In this document: positions 47,690 through 58,197 of the stretch, piece by piece
Position numbering within the stretch: the stretch's first letter is position 1
How the letters are laid out: each line of letters opens with the position of its first letter
From: Plasmodiophora brassicae
Taxonomy: Eukaryota > Endomyxa: Phytomyxea > Phytomyxea > Plasmodiophorida
Direction of reading: 5' to 3'
Assembly (NCBI GenBank): GCA_036867785.1
Contig: CP145421.1
Location: 868,001-932,000, forward strand
Length of the DNA stretch: 64,000 bases
Position numbers and translations under genes: made by a program
Notes under the pieces: model-generated
Databases searched by the model: none
Seen by the model: the letters and a program-made list of their open reading frames with translations, nothing else
What the model was told of the DNA's origin: nothing

Positions 47690-50137
47690 ATGCAGCACCT
47701 GGCCGTCGTCGTCTGCGCGAGGCGGTCGTGGTGCCATGGCGCGCGCCGGACGATGATGCAGGCGACGGGCGTGCAACGGGCGCGCTCAGCGCCTGATCGC
47801 GACGACCAGCAGCGGGCGCGGATCGACGAGTTCCGGCGCGCGCCGTCCGTCCCGCTGGCGTTCCGCATCATCAAGCAGGACAGCGACGTCGAACGCGTCT
47901 GGTCCGTGTTCCAGCAGGTCCTGGGCGCACGGGCGATGCGCCCGCGGGCGCCGTTCTTCCAGTCCATGATGACGTTCTGCCGACGGCGGCTGCCGGCGAA
48001 GGCGCCGGACGTGTTCGATGCGGCCGTTGCGCGCGGCATCCCCAGCGACGAGCTGTTCGGGTCGCTGATCGGCATCTGCTGCGGCACGAACCCGCCCATG
48101 CTGCAGGAGCTGCTGGACCGGTACGTCAGGTGCGGGCCGCACACGCTGGACACCATGTTCCGTGTCGCGCACGTGTGCCGCGCGTCCGGGCGACCCGCGT
48201 CCGCGTTGTTCCTCGTCGACGAGGCCGCCCGGTTCAACGCCGACCTACCCGAGAAGCTCCTGTCCATGTTTGCCGCGTGCTGCGCCGAGGCCGATTCGGA
48301 GGTCCAGGCCGCCGACCGCGCCCAGCAACTCCTCGACCTGATTCGCGCCCGCCGGATAACGCCCCCCGACAACCGTCAGCTGTTCGGCAACCTCGTCAAG
48401 CCGCTCATCGCCCATCGCCGGTTCGAGGCGGCGATCGACGTGCTGTCGCTGATGGACAGCATCGACCTGCCGCCCAGCGTGCACCTGTACACGCAGCTGC
48501 TGGCCGGGCTGGCCAGTGCCGACCGCGCCCAACAGGGGTTCGCCGTGTTCCGCGCCATGGTCGACCGGGACGTCGACGTGAGCGACCGCATGGTGGCCAG
48601 CCTGGTCGCCGCCTGCGGGCGCTGCGCGACCCTGCCGCCGGTCGAGACCCTGCACCGGTTCGCTGTCGACCGGCGCATGCTCGGCAACGACTTCATCATC
48701 TGCTCGTTGGTGTCCGCGTACGACCAGTGCAATGCGCTGGACGCCGCCGAGCGCGTGTTCCAGGAGCGATGCGACCGGCCGGGACCTGGCCCCGACCCGC
48801 GCACGCTGGCCGCCATGATCCGCGCGTACGGCCGCCATGGCCGCCTGTCGGACGCCGCCCGCGTCTTCGACCTGGCGCCGGTCGGTGATGATCCCGACAT
48901 CTGGAACGGGTTCACGTGCACGCTGGCGAAGGCCGACCGGCTGCCCGAGGGCCTCAGCGCGCTGCGGGCGATGCGGGCGCGGCAAGTGCCGGCCGACCCG
49001 ACTACGGTCGCCTGCCTGGTCGCCGCCTGCGGTCGCTGTGCCGAGTTGCACGCAATGGCCAGCCTCCATCAGCAGGCGCAGGCCGACGGTCTGATGACGA
49101 ACGCGGTGATCTCGGCGCTCATCTACGCCTATGCGCATTGCGGCCAGCTGGAGGCGGCCGAGCGCGTCTTCCAGGGCGTCGCCCGCCCCGACATGATCGT
49201 CCTGACCGCCATGATCGCCGCCTACGGCCACCATGGGCTGGTGGCGAAGGCGTTCGCCACGTACGACCGGCTGAAATCGTCCGGGGAACCGGCCGACGAG
49301 CGGACGCTGGCGTCGCTGCTGACCGCCTGCAGCCACGTCGGCGAGGTGGGCCGTGCCGAGCGCACCGCCCTCGAGTTCAAGTCGGCCTGGGGCGTCGGCC
49401 TCGAGTCGCCCTACGCCCGCAACTGCATGATCGACCTGTACGGGCGCAGCGGCAACCTGAACGAAGCCGAGCGGCTGGCGTCGGCGTCGGCCGCCGACGT
49501 CGTCGCCTGGATGTCGGTCCTGGCCGCCTGCCGCCAGCACGGGGACGTGCCGCGCGCCGAACGCGTCTTCGCCATCATCCAGGCGATGGACCTGCCGGCG
49601 CACCTGCTGTCGCATGTCGCGTCGGCGTACGTCCTCATGGGCAACGTCTACACGGGCGTGGGGCGATACGCGGACGCCAGGCGCCTGCGCGACGAGATGG
49701 ACGCCCTGGGCATCTGCAAGATCCCCGGGCGGACGTCCCTCATCCTGCCCGGCCAGGCGGCGATGCACTTCCTCAGCGGCGACGACAGGTACCGTGCCGA
49801 CGCCGCCCTGCGGGAGACACACGCGCGGATGATGCGCGACCTGGCCCAGCACGGGTACTGCCCCGACGTGGCCGTCGTCGTCAAGGAGACGGCGTCCGTG
49901 TCCGACGCGAAGCAGTCGGTCTGCCTGCACAGCGAGAAGCTGGCGATCGCGTACGCGCTCAAGACGCTGCCGCCGGGCGCGCCCGTCCACGCCGTGAAGA
50001 ACCTGCGCGTCTGCCCGGACTGCCACGAGGCCACCAAGGCGCTGTCGGCGATCTACCGCCGCGACATCTACATCCGGGACGCCAACCGCCACCATCACTT
50101 CCGCGACGGCCAGTGCTCGTGCGGCGACTACTGGTAA
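47690..50137 (+). CDS. DYW-type pentatricopeptide repeat (PPR) RNA-editing protein
   Basis: Intronless, 815 residues from ATG 47690; an ATG at 47753 is also possible. Upstream sequence in the same frame overlaps the SCAPER 5' region and is unlikely to be coding. PPR repeats of the plant PLS type fill residues about 60-640 (VISALIYAYAHCGQLEAAER, MIDLYGRSGNLNEAER). The DYW deaminase follows: PGRTSLI at the PG box, then HSEKLAIAYAL (HxE), VKNLRVCPDCHEATK (CxxCH), and the C-terminal CSCGDYW. DYW domains deaminate C to U in mitochondrial or plastid transcripts at sites chosen by the PPRs. An Arg-rich N-terminus could be a mitochondrial presequence. The zinc and catalytic residues look intact. Confidence 0.93.
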   Translation: MQHLAVVVCARRSWCHGARRTMMQATGVQRARSAPDRDDQQRARIDEFRRAPSVPLAFRIIKQDSDVERVWSVFQQVLGARAMRPRAPFFQSMMTFCRRRLPAKAPDVFDAAVARGIPSDELFGSLIGICCGTNPPMLQELLDRYVRCGPHTLDTMFRVAHVCRASGRPASALFLVDEAARFNADLPEKLLSMFAACCAEADSEVQAADRAQQLLDLIRARRITPPDNRQLFGNLVKPLIAHRRFEAAIDVLSLMDSIDLPPSVHLYTQLLAGLASADRAQQGFAVFRAMVDRDVDVSDRMVASLVAACGRCATLPPVETLHRFAVDRRMLGNDFIICSLVSAYDQCNALDAAERVFQERCDRPGPGPDPRTLAAMIRAYGRHGRLSDAARVFDLAPVGDDPDIWNGFTCTLAKADRLPEGLSALRAMRARQVPADPTTVACLVAACGRCAELHAMASLHQQAQADGLMTNAVISALIYAYAHCGQLEAAERVFQGVARPDMIVLTAMIAAYGHHGLVAKAFATYDRLKSSGEPADERTLASLLTACSHVGEVGRAERTALEFKSAWGVGLESPYARNCMIDLYGRSGNLNEAERLASASAADVVAWMSVLAACRQHGDVPRAERVFAIIQAMDLPAHLLSHVASAYVLMGNVYTGVGRYADARRLRDEMDALGICKIPGRTSLILPGQAAMHFLSGDDRYRADAALRETHARMMRDLAQHGYCPDVAVVVKETASVSDAKQSVCLHSEKLAIAYALKTLPPGAPVHAVKNLRVCPDCHEATKALSAIYRRDIYIRDANRHHHFRDGQCSCGDYW

Positions 50138-50280
50138 AACGCCGGCCCGGTCGAATAATATATGGGCGCAGACTGCTGGCCAACTTCTGCGCGACTGCCG
50201 ACACGCACCTCGCCGTGTTGCGTGGCGCAGTCGTAGTGCGGATCGGTGAATGTTCGGCGGGGCCGTCTACCTGTTTATTA

Positions 50281-50586
50281 TCAAGGAGCGCGTGACCTCG
50301 TGCTGAGGACGCCGGCCGGGACGACGTCGTGGGGTCGGGCGCGGCCGCTGTGGAAGACGCGCCTGGCCTGCGACATGAACCGTTTGATCTCGAGCTGCAT
50401 CCGGCGGACGCCGTTGCAGAAGTCGCAGGACGGTTCGGTGCACGGCCAGGCCCGCATGTCGTGCCCGGGACGGCGTAACGCCGGCAGGTACGCGCTGGCC
50501 CAGTCGGCACACATCGTCATCGCGGTCGATCGGACCGCCCCCAGCAGGACTTCCGCTTTCGCCGCCTGCGCCTGCACCGTCTGCAT
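50281..50586 (-). CDS. Small Cys-containing hypothetical protein
   Basis: A 101-residue frame convergent with the PPR gene. It contains CADWASAY and CTEPSCDFCNGVRRMQLEIK, four or five Cys that could bind metal or form disulphides. The N-terminal MQTVQAQAAKAEVLLGAVR may be amphipathic. No family is recognised. It might have an upstream exon ending near 50600. Confidence 0.35.
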   Translation of the reverse strand: MQTVQAQAAKAEVLLGAVRSTAMTMCADWASAYLPALRRPGHDMRAWPCTEPSCDFCNGVRRMQLEIKRFMSQARRVFHSGRARPHDVVPAGVLSTRSRAP

Positions 50587-50643
50587 CTCGAAGCGGCGCC
50601 TACCGCCCGTTCAGCAGCGCCGACCAGCGTTGGCGATGGATCC

Positions 50644-52180
50644 TTACGGGGACGTCGCCGCCTTCTGCCAACGCCTGTGGACCGGCGACAGACGCTCGCG
50701 ACGTTGCCGGTAGAGTTCGACTCGCGATCGGCAGGACAGCAGGTCCTGAGGCGGTACCTGACGCGTGCACCACGTCATATAACGGGGCGACGCTAACGAA
50801 CGGCGCACCGGGGGTAAGGGTCTACCTCGTCGAAGAACGCGGTCTGGATCTGCGCCAGGACCATGTTCAGGACGACCCAGGTGGCCACAGCGATCAGCAT
50901 GACAATGTAGACGCGGCTGACGACGCGATGCTCGGCGAGGGACGTGTCGTCGAAGGCCTCGCGGACGTAGTCGCCGTTGGCCATGGCGAAGATCGACTGC
51001 ATGGCCATGCCGAACGTCGCGAACCGCGCCGCCGAGTAGGCGAACAGCGACATGCCGGCCAGGGCGAACCCGACCATGACCGGGATGGAGCTGGCGAGGA
51101 TCTTGGCGATCTCGGGCAGCGAGATCATCAGGATGCGCACCAGGGCGGTCGTATCGGACCCGCCCAGGACGCCCAGGTACCGCACCAGGCGGAACCAGGA
51201 CAGCATGGCGCCCGTCCCGATCAGCAGGTGAATGTTCGACCGGCTGGCGACGTCCCGCAGAACGTCGGTGTCGACCGCCAATGTCAGGGCGGCGCCCGTC
51301 GCACACGACAGGTCGCCGAGGGCCCCGACCGCACGAAGCAGGCGCCGCACGCGGGATTCGCTGGTCGTCAGCGCCTTCCTCGCCGACAGCACCGTGGACG
51401 ACGTCGCCAGGGCGACGATGAGCGCGTTCAGGACGACGAGCGGGACGGTCAGATGCGACAGGAACTGCCAGTCGTCGGCCTCGTGCGCCCCCTGCCGCCG
51501 GCAATGGGATCGGCGCGCTCGGATCGTCGCCTGCGACGCGCCGTTCCCTTGGAACGACATGGTCAGCATCAGCGTCCAGCGCAGGCAGAACCGGGCGAAC
51601 GTCATCTCGAACCCGCGGAACGTGGCCTCCATCGACACGTCATCGGCCGTCTGCAGGCAGGTTCGCAGCGCGTCGGCGTCGGCCAGCAACCCCCAGTCGT
51701 GCTCGTGGATCGCCTGTCGCTGCAGGGCGCACTGGCCCCCGTCAACGTCGAGGTACACCGGCCGGGTCCCGTTCCTGGACTCGTCGTGCACGAACGTGAA
51801 CATGTCGACCGACGTGCGACCCAGGGCGTAGTACGTGCCGACGAACGCCCGCATGACGTCGGCGGCGTCATTCGTCGTGGCAAGCGGCCAGCGTTGCGCG
51901 TGCGTCGGCGGCAGCAGGACCATCCGCTGGACGAACAGGTCGCGCCAGCGCACCGCCATCGCCAGCGTATACGGCGCGTCCGTTGCGTTCCACACGAGCA
52001 CCTGAACGTTGGTTTAGGGCGGCACGGGCGGGGGCAGGGCGTTCGCCGAGTGAACGACACCTGGGCTGTGACGATGACGACGATGAGGACGTGCAGGGCG
52101 AGGCGCGTCCGCGACGACGAGAACCGTGATCTGTCATCGACGGCGTTAGGGACGCGGGGCGCCGGAGGGGCGAGTTCTAC
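50644..52180 (-). CDS. Mucolipin/TRPML-like cation channel
   Basis: Minus-strand exons about 52180-52061, 52001-50826 and 50757-50644 (introns 59 and 68 nt, phase 0) give about 470 residues. The first TM helix (ALHVLIVVIVTAQ) is followed by a large lumenal loop with paired Cys, then five hydrophobic helices. The pore and S6 region (MVGFALAGMSLFAYSAARF, then MQSIFAMANGDY) has the mucolipin NGD selectivity-filter pattern. TRPML channels release Ca2+ and Fe2+ from lysosomes and are opened by PI(3,5)P2. The C-terminal exon is basic. The 5' end is not settled: no ATG precedes the first helix in frame, so a small first exon is missing. Confidence 0.75.
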
Positions 52181-52550
52181 GACCTTCCGCGATGGGTACG
52201 ACCGTCCACGTGCAGAGGTTGCACAGCGGGCCTGCCGGTCGACGCTGCCATCTGGACGGTCGACATGTTATCGTCTGGACCGGGGCCGCGCGCCCCCGCT
52301 GTGACTCGGTACGTTGCGTGTTGCCGAAACGTGTAGGCCCATAGCGAGGGACACCTGTCGCACGCCGGCCTGCCCCTAACCGCAGGAGGACAGACGTCGT
52401 CCAGGCATGGCCCGCGTCGGTGGCGCGTATGACGCCGTTAACCTGGAATCGTGAGTCACACGTGCCCGGGTCGTCACGTCATGTGACGGCCGATCCGTCT
52501 CTCAGCATTTACGAAAATCGTTCTTGATCTGTACAGCGCTCAGCACGAAG

Positions 52551-53560
52551 ATGTTGGTGTCGATTGCTGCCCTGGTTCTGTTGCCGATGGCGTGCGTGTC
52601 GCAGACGCTGACGACAACGGAGGCAAGCGCCGCCGCGTCATCGACGGCACCTTCCCTGCCGAGCCAGATGGCGACAGGGGACGCGCTGCTGATCGACCAG
52701 GACCCGCCCGGGGACAGCATTGGGAACCTGATCGCCAGTGACGACGGCATGTACGTGTTCATCGTCGAGCCCGACTGCAACGCCGCCGTCGTCAAGGTCG
52801 ACAACAACGTGACGCTGTGGACAATGGTGCCCCCCGGGTCCATGGCCGGTTCACGACCCTGCCAGGTGCGACTGAACGCGTCCGCTCTCGTCATGACCGA
52901 CCGCGACGGGAATCCGATCTGGACCAGCAAGAGTTTCGCACAGGGCCCCGCGCCGTACTCGCTGAAGATGCAGAACGACGGCAACCTCGGTAAACGTCGA
53001 ACCTGTGGTGCACCATTGATGAACTGACGATTGTGCCTGCCTCCCTCCCCATAACAGTACTGTACGCTGGGGACAACAAGGCGCTGTGGCAAACGGACAC
53101 GTACGGACGACCGGCTGTTCTGGCCCAGAACGAGACGTTGGGTGCCAACGCCTGGCTATGGAGCCCCAGCCGCCAGTACAAGTTCATCATGCAGGACGAC
53201 TGCAACGCGGTACGACCCATCGTGCCCCGTCGGTTGACAGGAACGCCTACTGAAATCGTGCCGCTGCGATATGGATAGGTCCTGTACAAGGCCGGCGTTG
53301 GCAAAGCGTTGTGGTCGACGAACGACGGCGGGAAGAAGGATATGGCGCCATGTTCGTTCTCGCTGGATATGAATGGTACTCTGGCCGTCCAAGGCAAACC
53401 CCTGCCTGTCACCGTGAAGGAGGCGACTGTGTGGTCCAACATCGCCAGGGACGGGTCACAGGGGACGTACATCCTGGAGCTCCAGGACGACGGGAACCTC
53501 GTTGAATACGGGGGCGCCAACCGGACCGTCGTATTTGCCACAGACATCAAGCAACCGTAG
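52551..53560 (+). CDS. Secreted B-lectin (bulb-type mannose-binding) protein
   Basis: Exons 52551-52989, 53058-53209 and 53279-53560 (phases 1 and 0; introns 68 and 69 nt) give 290 residues. A signal peptide (MLVSIAALVLLPMACVS) precedes two B-lectin domains with repeated mannose-site strands: LKMQNDGNLVLYAGDNKALW (spanning the first splice), FIMQDDCNAVLYKAG (spanning the second) and LELQDDGNLVEYGG. The QxDxNxVxY consensus is met twice and partly in the third. No TM helix is seen. Both introns fall inside the QDxNxVxY strand, in matching places of the two repeats, as expected if the repeats arose by exon duplication. A role in prey recognition or surface agglutination is an inference. Confidence 0.87.
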
Positions 53561-54244
53561 CCCCGACGAATACACATGGCTGACCACGCTGGGCATCACG
53601 TTCGCGCATGTCGCAGGCCGAGTCGTTCGATTTCAGAACAGGGGCCAGAAAGTCACCAACGTGCGCGCTTTCGTAGTATGGGTGTTTCTGTCCTCAGGCC
53701 GGTCAGCAGCCGTCCTTGTCGACCGGCATGCGACTAAATGGTCGGTGGCAGGGCTAACGTACGACGCAAGCTCGGCGACCACTAGATGCATCGGGCGCGC
53801 GTTGGCGTCATTGCCTGCGCAGCAATGTGTCCCCTCGACGTTGTGGGATTGCAACCATTTACGGATGTTTATGCACGGGCGCCCCAGAAGCCTTCCTGCA
53901 AGACGCGTGTCGGGTTTCCGTCTGTGCATGCGCATGCACGTCGGGTGCAGCTCTGCGAGAAGTCTTGTGGCGGCAGTGGCATTGGGGTACATCCTGGGCC
54001 AAAGCGCGCTTTTGGGAACAGGGTGATCAGCGCGCTTCTGGGCTGTTCACAATAATTCCACGGAACAGGCCTACGTCTCCAGTATCGTTGCATGCTACAT
54101 AAACTGAATCGTCATATCAGCGTTCCCGTCAAACATCGCGATTTTGTATTCCGCAAAAATACGATACACTGAGGGCAGTCATCGGAGCCGTCAACCCGCT
54201 TTCCTGAAACTTAATGCGGCATGTGCAGACGGACGCTGTCGCTT
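53561..54244. other. Intergenic, nothing recognised
   Basis: About 680 bp between the B-lectin gene and the tRNA. Short frames lack family features. Confidence 0.45.
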
Positions 54245-54317
54245 GCCTCTTTAGCTCAGTTGGCAGAGCATCCGCTTCGTAAGCGGGAGGTCGTGGGTTC
54301 GATCCCCATAGGAGGCA
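54245..54317 (+). tRNA. tRNA-Thr (anticodon CGT)
   Basis: A 73-nt cloverleaf. The acceptor stem GCCTCTT pairs with AGGAGGC (one G-T), the D arm is GCTC/GAGC, the anticodon arm TCCGC/GCGGG encloses loop TTCGTAA, and the T arm has loop TTCGATC. The anticodon CGT reads the Thr codon ACG, which is common in this GC-rich genome. No intron and no encoded CCA, as expected for a eukaryotic nuclear tRNA. A and B boxes are intact. Confidence 0.95.
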
Positions 54318-55168
54318 GTTTTTCGTTTTGTGACGCGGAACTGCGATTATTGATTTGGGTTGCCGTGACGCGACGAGCGGCACCGTACTGCTACGTACAC
54401 ATAGTGCATGCAGTCGTTACACGTTTGTTCACACAATGTTCCTTTTACAACGAAGACCTGAAAGATAATACCAATGCAGTGTCGCCACGCCATCAGTTAC
54501 CATGGGCGCATCATGGCCTCATCGTGGCTTGGCTGGCGTCGATAATCTAGAAGATCGCGCAGACTCTTTGGCACAGAGACACCGTTACCTAACCGCAATC
54601 ACTCGCAAATCGATCCGACTGAAGCGAGTCCCAGGTTAGCCGTAGGGCTGGCTAGATATTGTGTGAGGCCGTTGTGCTGCGGGTCCCCATAGTCAGCCTG
54701 GCGACTGCCGACGCAGCCCCGACCTCATAGCGACGAGACGGCCACGGACGGGTACAATCTTTGTGTCAGCTCTCGGACTCAACGACGAGCGTGCCCATTG
54801 TTGTGTCGGAACTCGCCTAGCCAATCTCCCCGTCGTCGCTCAGGTCGGCATCGTTTTCAGCATGGCCAAGAGACTACTCTTCGACGTCCTGTGCCGTACT
54901 TGGGAAGGCAACATTCGGTGATCTTCTGACGGGGTTGCCAGCTTGTCGGGCCACGTGTCAGGCGTCGTAACGCCCCAAGAGTCGGATCGTCCAGCCTTTA
55001 TTGAGCATCAGGGCGTGCCGATTGCCCGCACTGATCAGGTATCCCTCCACAGCTGCTGCTGCTTCTCGAGACCGACGGAGCCGTCCGCCAGATCATGCCA
55101 TGGAAACAGTCGAGGTCGTGGGCGACGTCTTAAAAGCTAACCGCTTTCTGTATTTCGAAATGGACCGT
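54318..55168. other. Intergenic, nothing recognised
   Basis: About 850 bp after the tRNA, lower in GC, with no coding or structural feature I can support. Confidence 0.45.
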
Positions 55169-55777
55169 TCAGACGACGCCGGCGGGAGGAGCGTTCTGGT
55201 CGGGTTCCTCCAGGAGCGGCGTGTTCAGCGCCTCGAACTCGCCGCCGATGGGCTGAACGCGCAGGGCCGCCCAGGTCCTGTAGACGTAGATGAACTCGGC
55301 CAGGACGACCAGCTGGAACGAGACCAGCATGGCGACAACGGACCCTCGCCAGACCAGCAAGGCGTCGCTGGCACGCGACCCCTGCACGCTGTCGATGAAC
55401 GTGGCCGCCTGCGTCAGGTCCTGGGAGAACAGCCAGTGCAGCAGCCAGGCGAACGTCGCCGTCATGCACACCGAGTCGAACACGAAGACGACGGCGTCGA
55501 ACTTGTTCATCTGCTGCTCGAGCAGGCGCCACAGGATCTTGTGCACGACCACGGTCAGCAGGAGCAGGAACGGGATGACGTGGATCCAGGTCCAGGCCGG
55601 GCTCGCGAACGTCGTCGCCAGCTGGGCGGAGAACAGCCGGTCGTTCATCTTGGCGGCGCCGTCCGTCAGCGTGTCCTGGAACATGCGCAGGGCGAACAGG
55701 TACGCCAGCGTGCTCAGCGCCTGCACGACCAGATCGATCGCGTTAATCCAGGAGACTGCCCGCGACATGCTCGACAT
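55169..55777 (-). CDS. Four-TM membrane protein of unknown family
   Basis: 202 residues from ATG 55777, with four hydrophobic helices: INAIDLVVQALSTLAYLFAL, WIHVIPFLLLLTVVVHKIL, VVFVFDSVCMTATFAWLLHW and GSVVAMLVSFQLVVLAEFIY. The C-terminal tail is short and acidic (EALNTPLLEEPD). A TPLLEEP-type tail resembles dileucine sorting signals of endosomal proteins, but that is only suggestive. The frame continues upstream to 55891 without conserved features. I do not recognise the family. Confidence 0.6.
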   Translation of the reverse strand: MSSMSRAVSWINAIDLVVQALSTLAYLFALRMFQDTLTDGAAKMNDRLFSAQLATTFASPAWTWIHVIPFLLLLTVVVHKILWRLLEQQMNKFDAVVFVFDSVCMTATFAWLLHWLFSQDLTQAATFIDSVQGSRASDALLVWRGSVVAMLVSFQLVVLAEFIYVYRTWAALRVQPIGGEFEALNTPLLEEPDQNAPPAGVV

Positions 55778-56062
55778 CGTGTTGGCCGGAACGAACGCGC
55801 GACCTTGGCCGTCGTTGCTAGGCGATACGGATTGGAATGGCGACGATGGGCGGGCGGATCCTGTCCCAGGATCCGGAACAGCCGGCCACACACGGGACTC
55901 GTGACGTCACGGTTTGCATCCGACGCCACGACGACGACTTCGGATAACGTTCGGATGGGGCCGGTACTTCGGTGCGGGTTGCACCAGTCCAGGATGACGC
56001 TGTATTCCTGAATGCGCTCGCTGTGGGGGCGACCCGCCTGACGACCGGAGACGAAGCCGATA

Positions 56063-56878
56063 TTACAGGGTTCGGGAGCGGACGCTGACGGTGCCATCGT
56101 CTTGGCCGAAGTACGCCTTGTCGACGAGGCCGACGAAGAGGCCGGTTTCGAGAATCCCGGGGATGTCGTGCAGGCGCCGGTCCAGGGCGGCGGGGTCGTC
56201 GATCTCGCCAAAGTCGGCGTCGACGACGAAATTGCCATTGTCGGTGACGACGGGGCCCGCCTTGCGGACGCCCATGCGCAGGACGGTACGTATCGACCCG
56301 ATGCTGTCCAGCCGGTGCATCACGGGAACGTACGCCGTACTGGCCACCTCCAGCGGGACGCCCGATCGCCACTCCCGGCCCAGGATCGGCGAGTCCTTCC
56401 GATAGTCGGCGATGACGACGAACCGGTCAGCGCACGACGCCACGATCTTCTCTTGGAGATGGGCCGCCCCACCGCCCTTGATGCAATTCAGTGACGAATC
56501 GCATTCGTCGGCCTGCGCTTTGGACGTTAAAACGACGGCTGACTTCAGGTGGCGGTTGACCGGTTCGCTTACGCCGTCGAAGGCGACGTCGAGACACGGG
56601 CACGAGGTCAAGTCGCCCAGCGACAGGCACCCCGTCTGCCTGATCAATTCGCGCGACTGGTGCGACGTCGGGACGTACAGGCAGGAGCGCAGGTCGGGTC
56701 GGGACGAGCGCGCCAGCTGCGCCAGGCGCTCCACCGCGTACACGATCGTCGACCCGCTGCCGATGCCGATCGCCGCGATCGTCCCGGGCGCCGCGTCCGC
56801 CACGAAGTCGTCCACGGCCTGGCACGCCGCCGCCCGTTTCGCTGCCTCGATCCCGCCGGACGGGTCGACGCCACCCAT
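56063..56878 (-). CDS. RPIA: Ribose-5-phosphate isomerase A
   Basis: Minus-strand exons 56878-56573 and 56512-56063 (phase 0) give 251 residues. Family motifs: IGIGSGSTIVYAVERLA (substrate phosphate loop), VPTSHQSRELI, then across the splice LDVAFDGADECDSSLN, IKGGGAAHLQEKIVA, RFVVIADYRKDS and PVVTDNGNFVVDADF. RPIA interconverts ribose-5-phosphate and ribulose-5-phosphate in the pentose phosphate pathway. The 60-nt intron (56513-56572) is a multiple of three with no stop, so an unspliced frame looks continuous but interrupts the active-site DGAD block. The frame is open far upstream (to 57571), but the family starts at MGGVDPSGG. Confidence 0.92.
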   Translation of the reverse strand: MGGVDPSGGIEAAKRAAACQAVDDFVADAAPGTIAAIGIGSGSTIVYAVERLAQLARSSRPDLRSCLYVPTSHQSRELIRQTGCLSLGDLTSCPCLDVAFDGVSEPVNRHLKSAVVLTSKAQADECDSSLNCIKGGGAAHLQEKIVASCADRFVVIADYRKDSPILGREWRSGVPLEVASTAYVPVMHRLDSIGSIRTVLRMGVRKAGPVVTDNGNFVVDADFGEIDDPAALDRRLHDIPGILETGLFVGLVDKAYFGQDDGTVSVRSRTL

Positions 56879-57118
56879 CCTCGAGCGACGAACCGCCGCC
56901 GCACCTCGCCCCGTGCCCGCTTCCAGAACGTTCCTGCCAAACGAGCGGCCTGCACCGCCGCGGTCTGCGTTGTGGAAGGTCGGTCCGGGAAGGCCGAACG
57001 AAGGCCCCCGGCGCCGGCCCCGCCCACGAAATAATGCGCAGCAGGAACAAAGCCAGACAGGGCGCGCGGTTTCGCCGAAGCTGCACGGATTCGAGGCCGT
57101 TTGGCGAATCGGCAATAC

Positions 57119-57505
57119 ATGTCGGCGTGGACGGCGGCTGCGGTGATGGTGGCGATCGGGGTCGGCGTCGGGGCCGGCGGCGTCAGGCTGGAGCAGCGGA
57201 TGCCGCAGCGTGTCGCACATGCGCGTGGGTGGGGGGGGGGGGGGGGGGGTTGGGTTGCCGCTGCTGCGAGTCGTGACGATGGGGCTGGTGCAGGGATCGA
57301 CGACCCGCCGCCCGGACGGGCGGTCTGCCTGTTCGTGTTCGTCGATGGCGTGCTGGCGCTGACGATGCGTACGAATCGATCGGCGATTGTCGTGCTCGAA
57401 GGCGAGCGTGTCCCGGTTGTATCGCTGGCAGCGGGGGAGTTGGAGTCGTGCTACGACCGCGACGTTCCCAGATCGATTGCGCCATCTGCGGTCGCGAGTG
57501 GTTAG
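57119..57505 (+). CDS. Hypothetical protein with N-terminal signal anchor and a polyglycine run
   Basis: A 128-residue frame from ATG 57119, divergent from RPIA. The start MSAWTAAAVMVAIGVGVGAG looks like a signal peptide or anchor. A homopolymer of 19 G (57231-57249) then encodes polyglycine. The second half (VCLFVFVDGVLALTMR then AIVVLEGERVPVVSLAAGE) looks folded. Coding status is uncertain because a run of 19 G would be unstable in an exon. Confidence 0.33.
   Translation: MSAWTAAAVMVAIGVGVGAGGVRLEQRMPQRVAHARGWGGGGGGWVAAAASRDDGAGAGIDDPPPGRAVCLFVFVDGVLALTMRTNRSAIVVLEGERVPVVSLAAGELESCYDRDVPRSIAPSAVASG
57231..57249 (+). repeat. Homopolymer of 19 G
   Basis: Nineteen consecutive G, flanked by TGGGT and TTGGG, so intramolecular G-quadruplexes are possible on this strand. 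The exact length is prone to sequencing error. Confidence 0.85.
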
Positions 57506-58197
57506 GGAACGCGTTGTTGCGCGATCCATACACGTACGCTGATGCTTCAAGGTGACAGACGACATATGCACTGCTGTACCGGTGACCCTGGCGCGTGATC
57601 GCTCTGGGGGTCACCCCTGGTCGCACTGGATGGCGGTAGCCGCATGCGGCATGATGTCGGCCATTATACTGCGGACTGGCCTTCGTCCCGCCGACAACCG
57701 CCTCTGGTCGTGTGTCGTAATCAACGTCCGAGGGGCGTCGGAACGCAAACGCATCTGCGAACGGGATTTCACCGCGTTACGATTTCGTTCCGAGGTTGAA
57801 AGCGGCGGGCCCGGCACAATCGCGTTCGCGTTCGTTACGACAGCCCGATGACGTGCGGTACGTCGAGGTTTCACCACGGGTATCGTCAGTAACCATGAGT
57901 AAGCGTAGGGTTGCCAGAGAGCCGTGTCAGTAATCGTCCTGCATCGATTGAATTGTGTCGGTCGGGACCGTAGTCATAAATACCCGGCGTTATGGTGGCC
58001 GAGGGTCGCTCCTAAGAGGGGTCCGAACGGTGTACGTCCTGCTCAGACGAAGGAAAATATCTGCTACGTGCTTAAGGAGTCAGGATTTCATCCGCGGGTT
58101 GGCATGCGCTCCTGAATCCTGCCAGGAATCTCGTCGCGAGATTCGTTATAGAGGGCGTAGCTGGTCCGCCAGGCGCAACGGCCTCGCCGCCGCCGCC
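57506..58197. other. Intergenic, nothing recognised
   Basis: About 690 bp. Short frames without conserved features. It probably contains the promoter of the gene starting at 58198, whose ATG lies in the context CGCCGCCATGG. Confidence 0.45.

Noticed and set aside
48245-50098. 617-residue minus-strand ORF opposite the PPR gene, and a 459-residue plus-strand frame over 48916-50295
   Set aside because: Both are Arg/Gly/Val-rich shadows of a GC-rich intronless gene; only the DYW-PPR frame has recognisable repeats.
50928-52304. 458-residue plus-strand ORF
   Set aside because: Shadow of the mucolipin-like channel; the composition is Arg/Gln/Gly-rich with no hydrophobic helices.
56879-57571. 230-residue N-terminal extension of RPIA
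   Set aside because: Low complexity, includes the poly-G region read antisense, and shows no homology to the family; the family start at 56878 is preferred.
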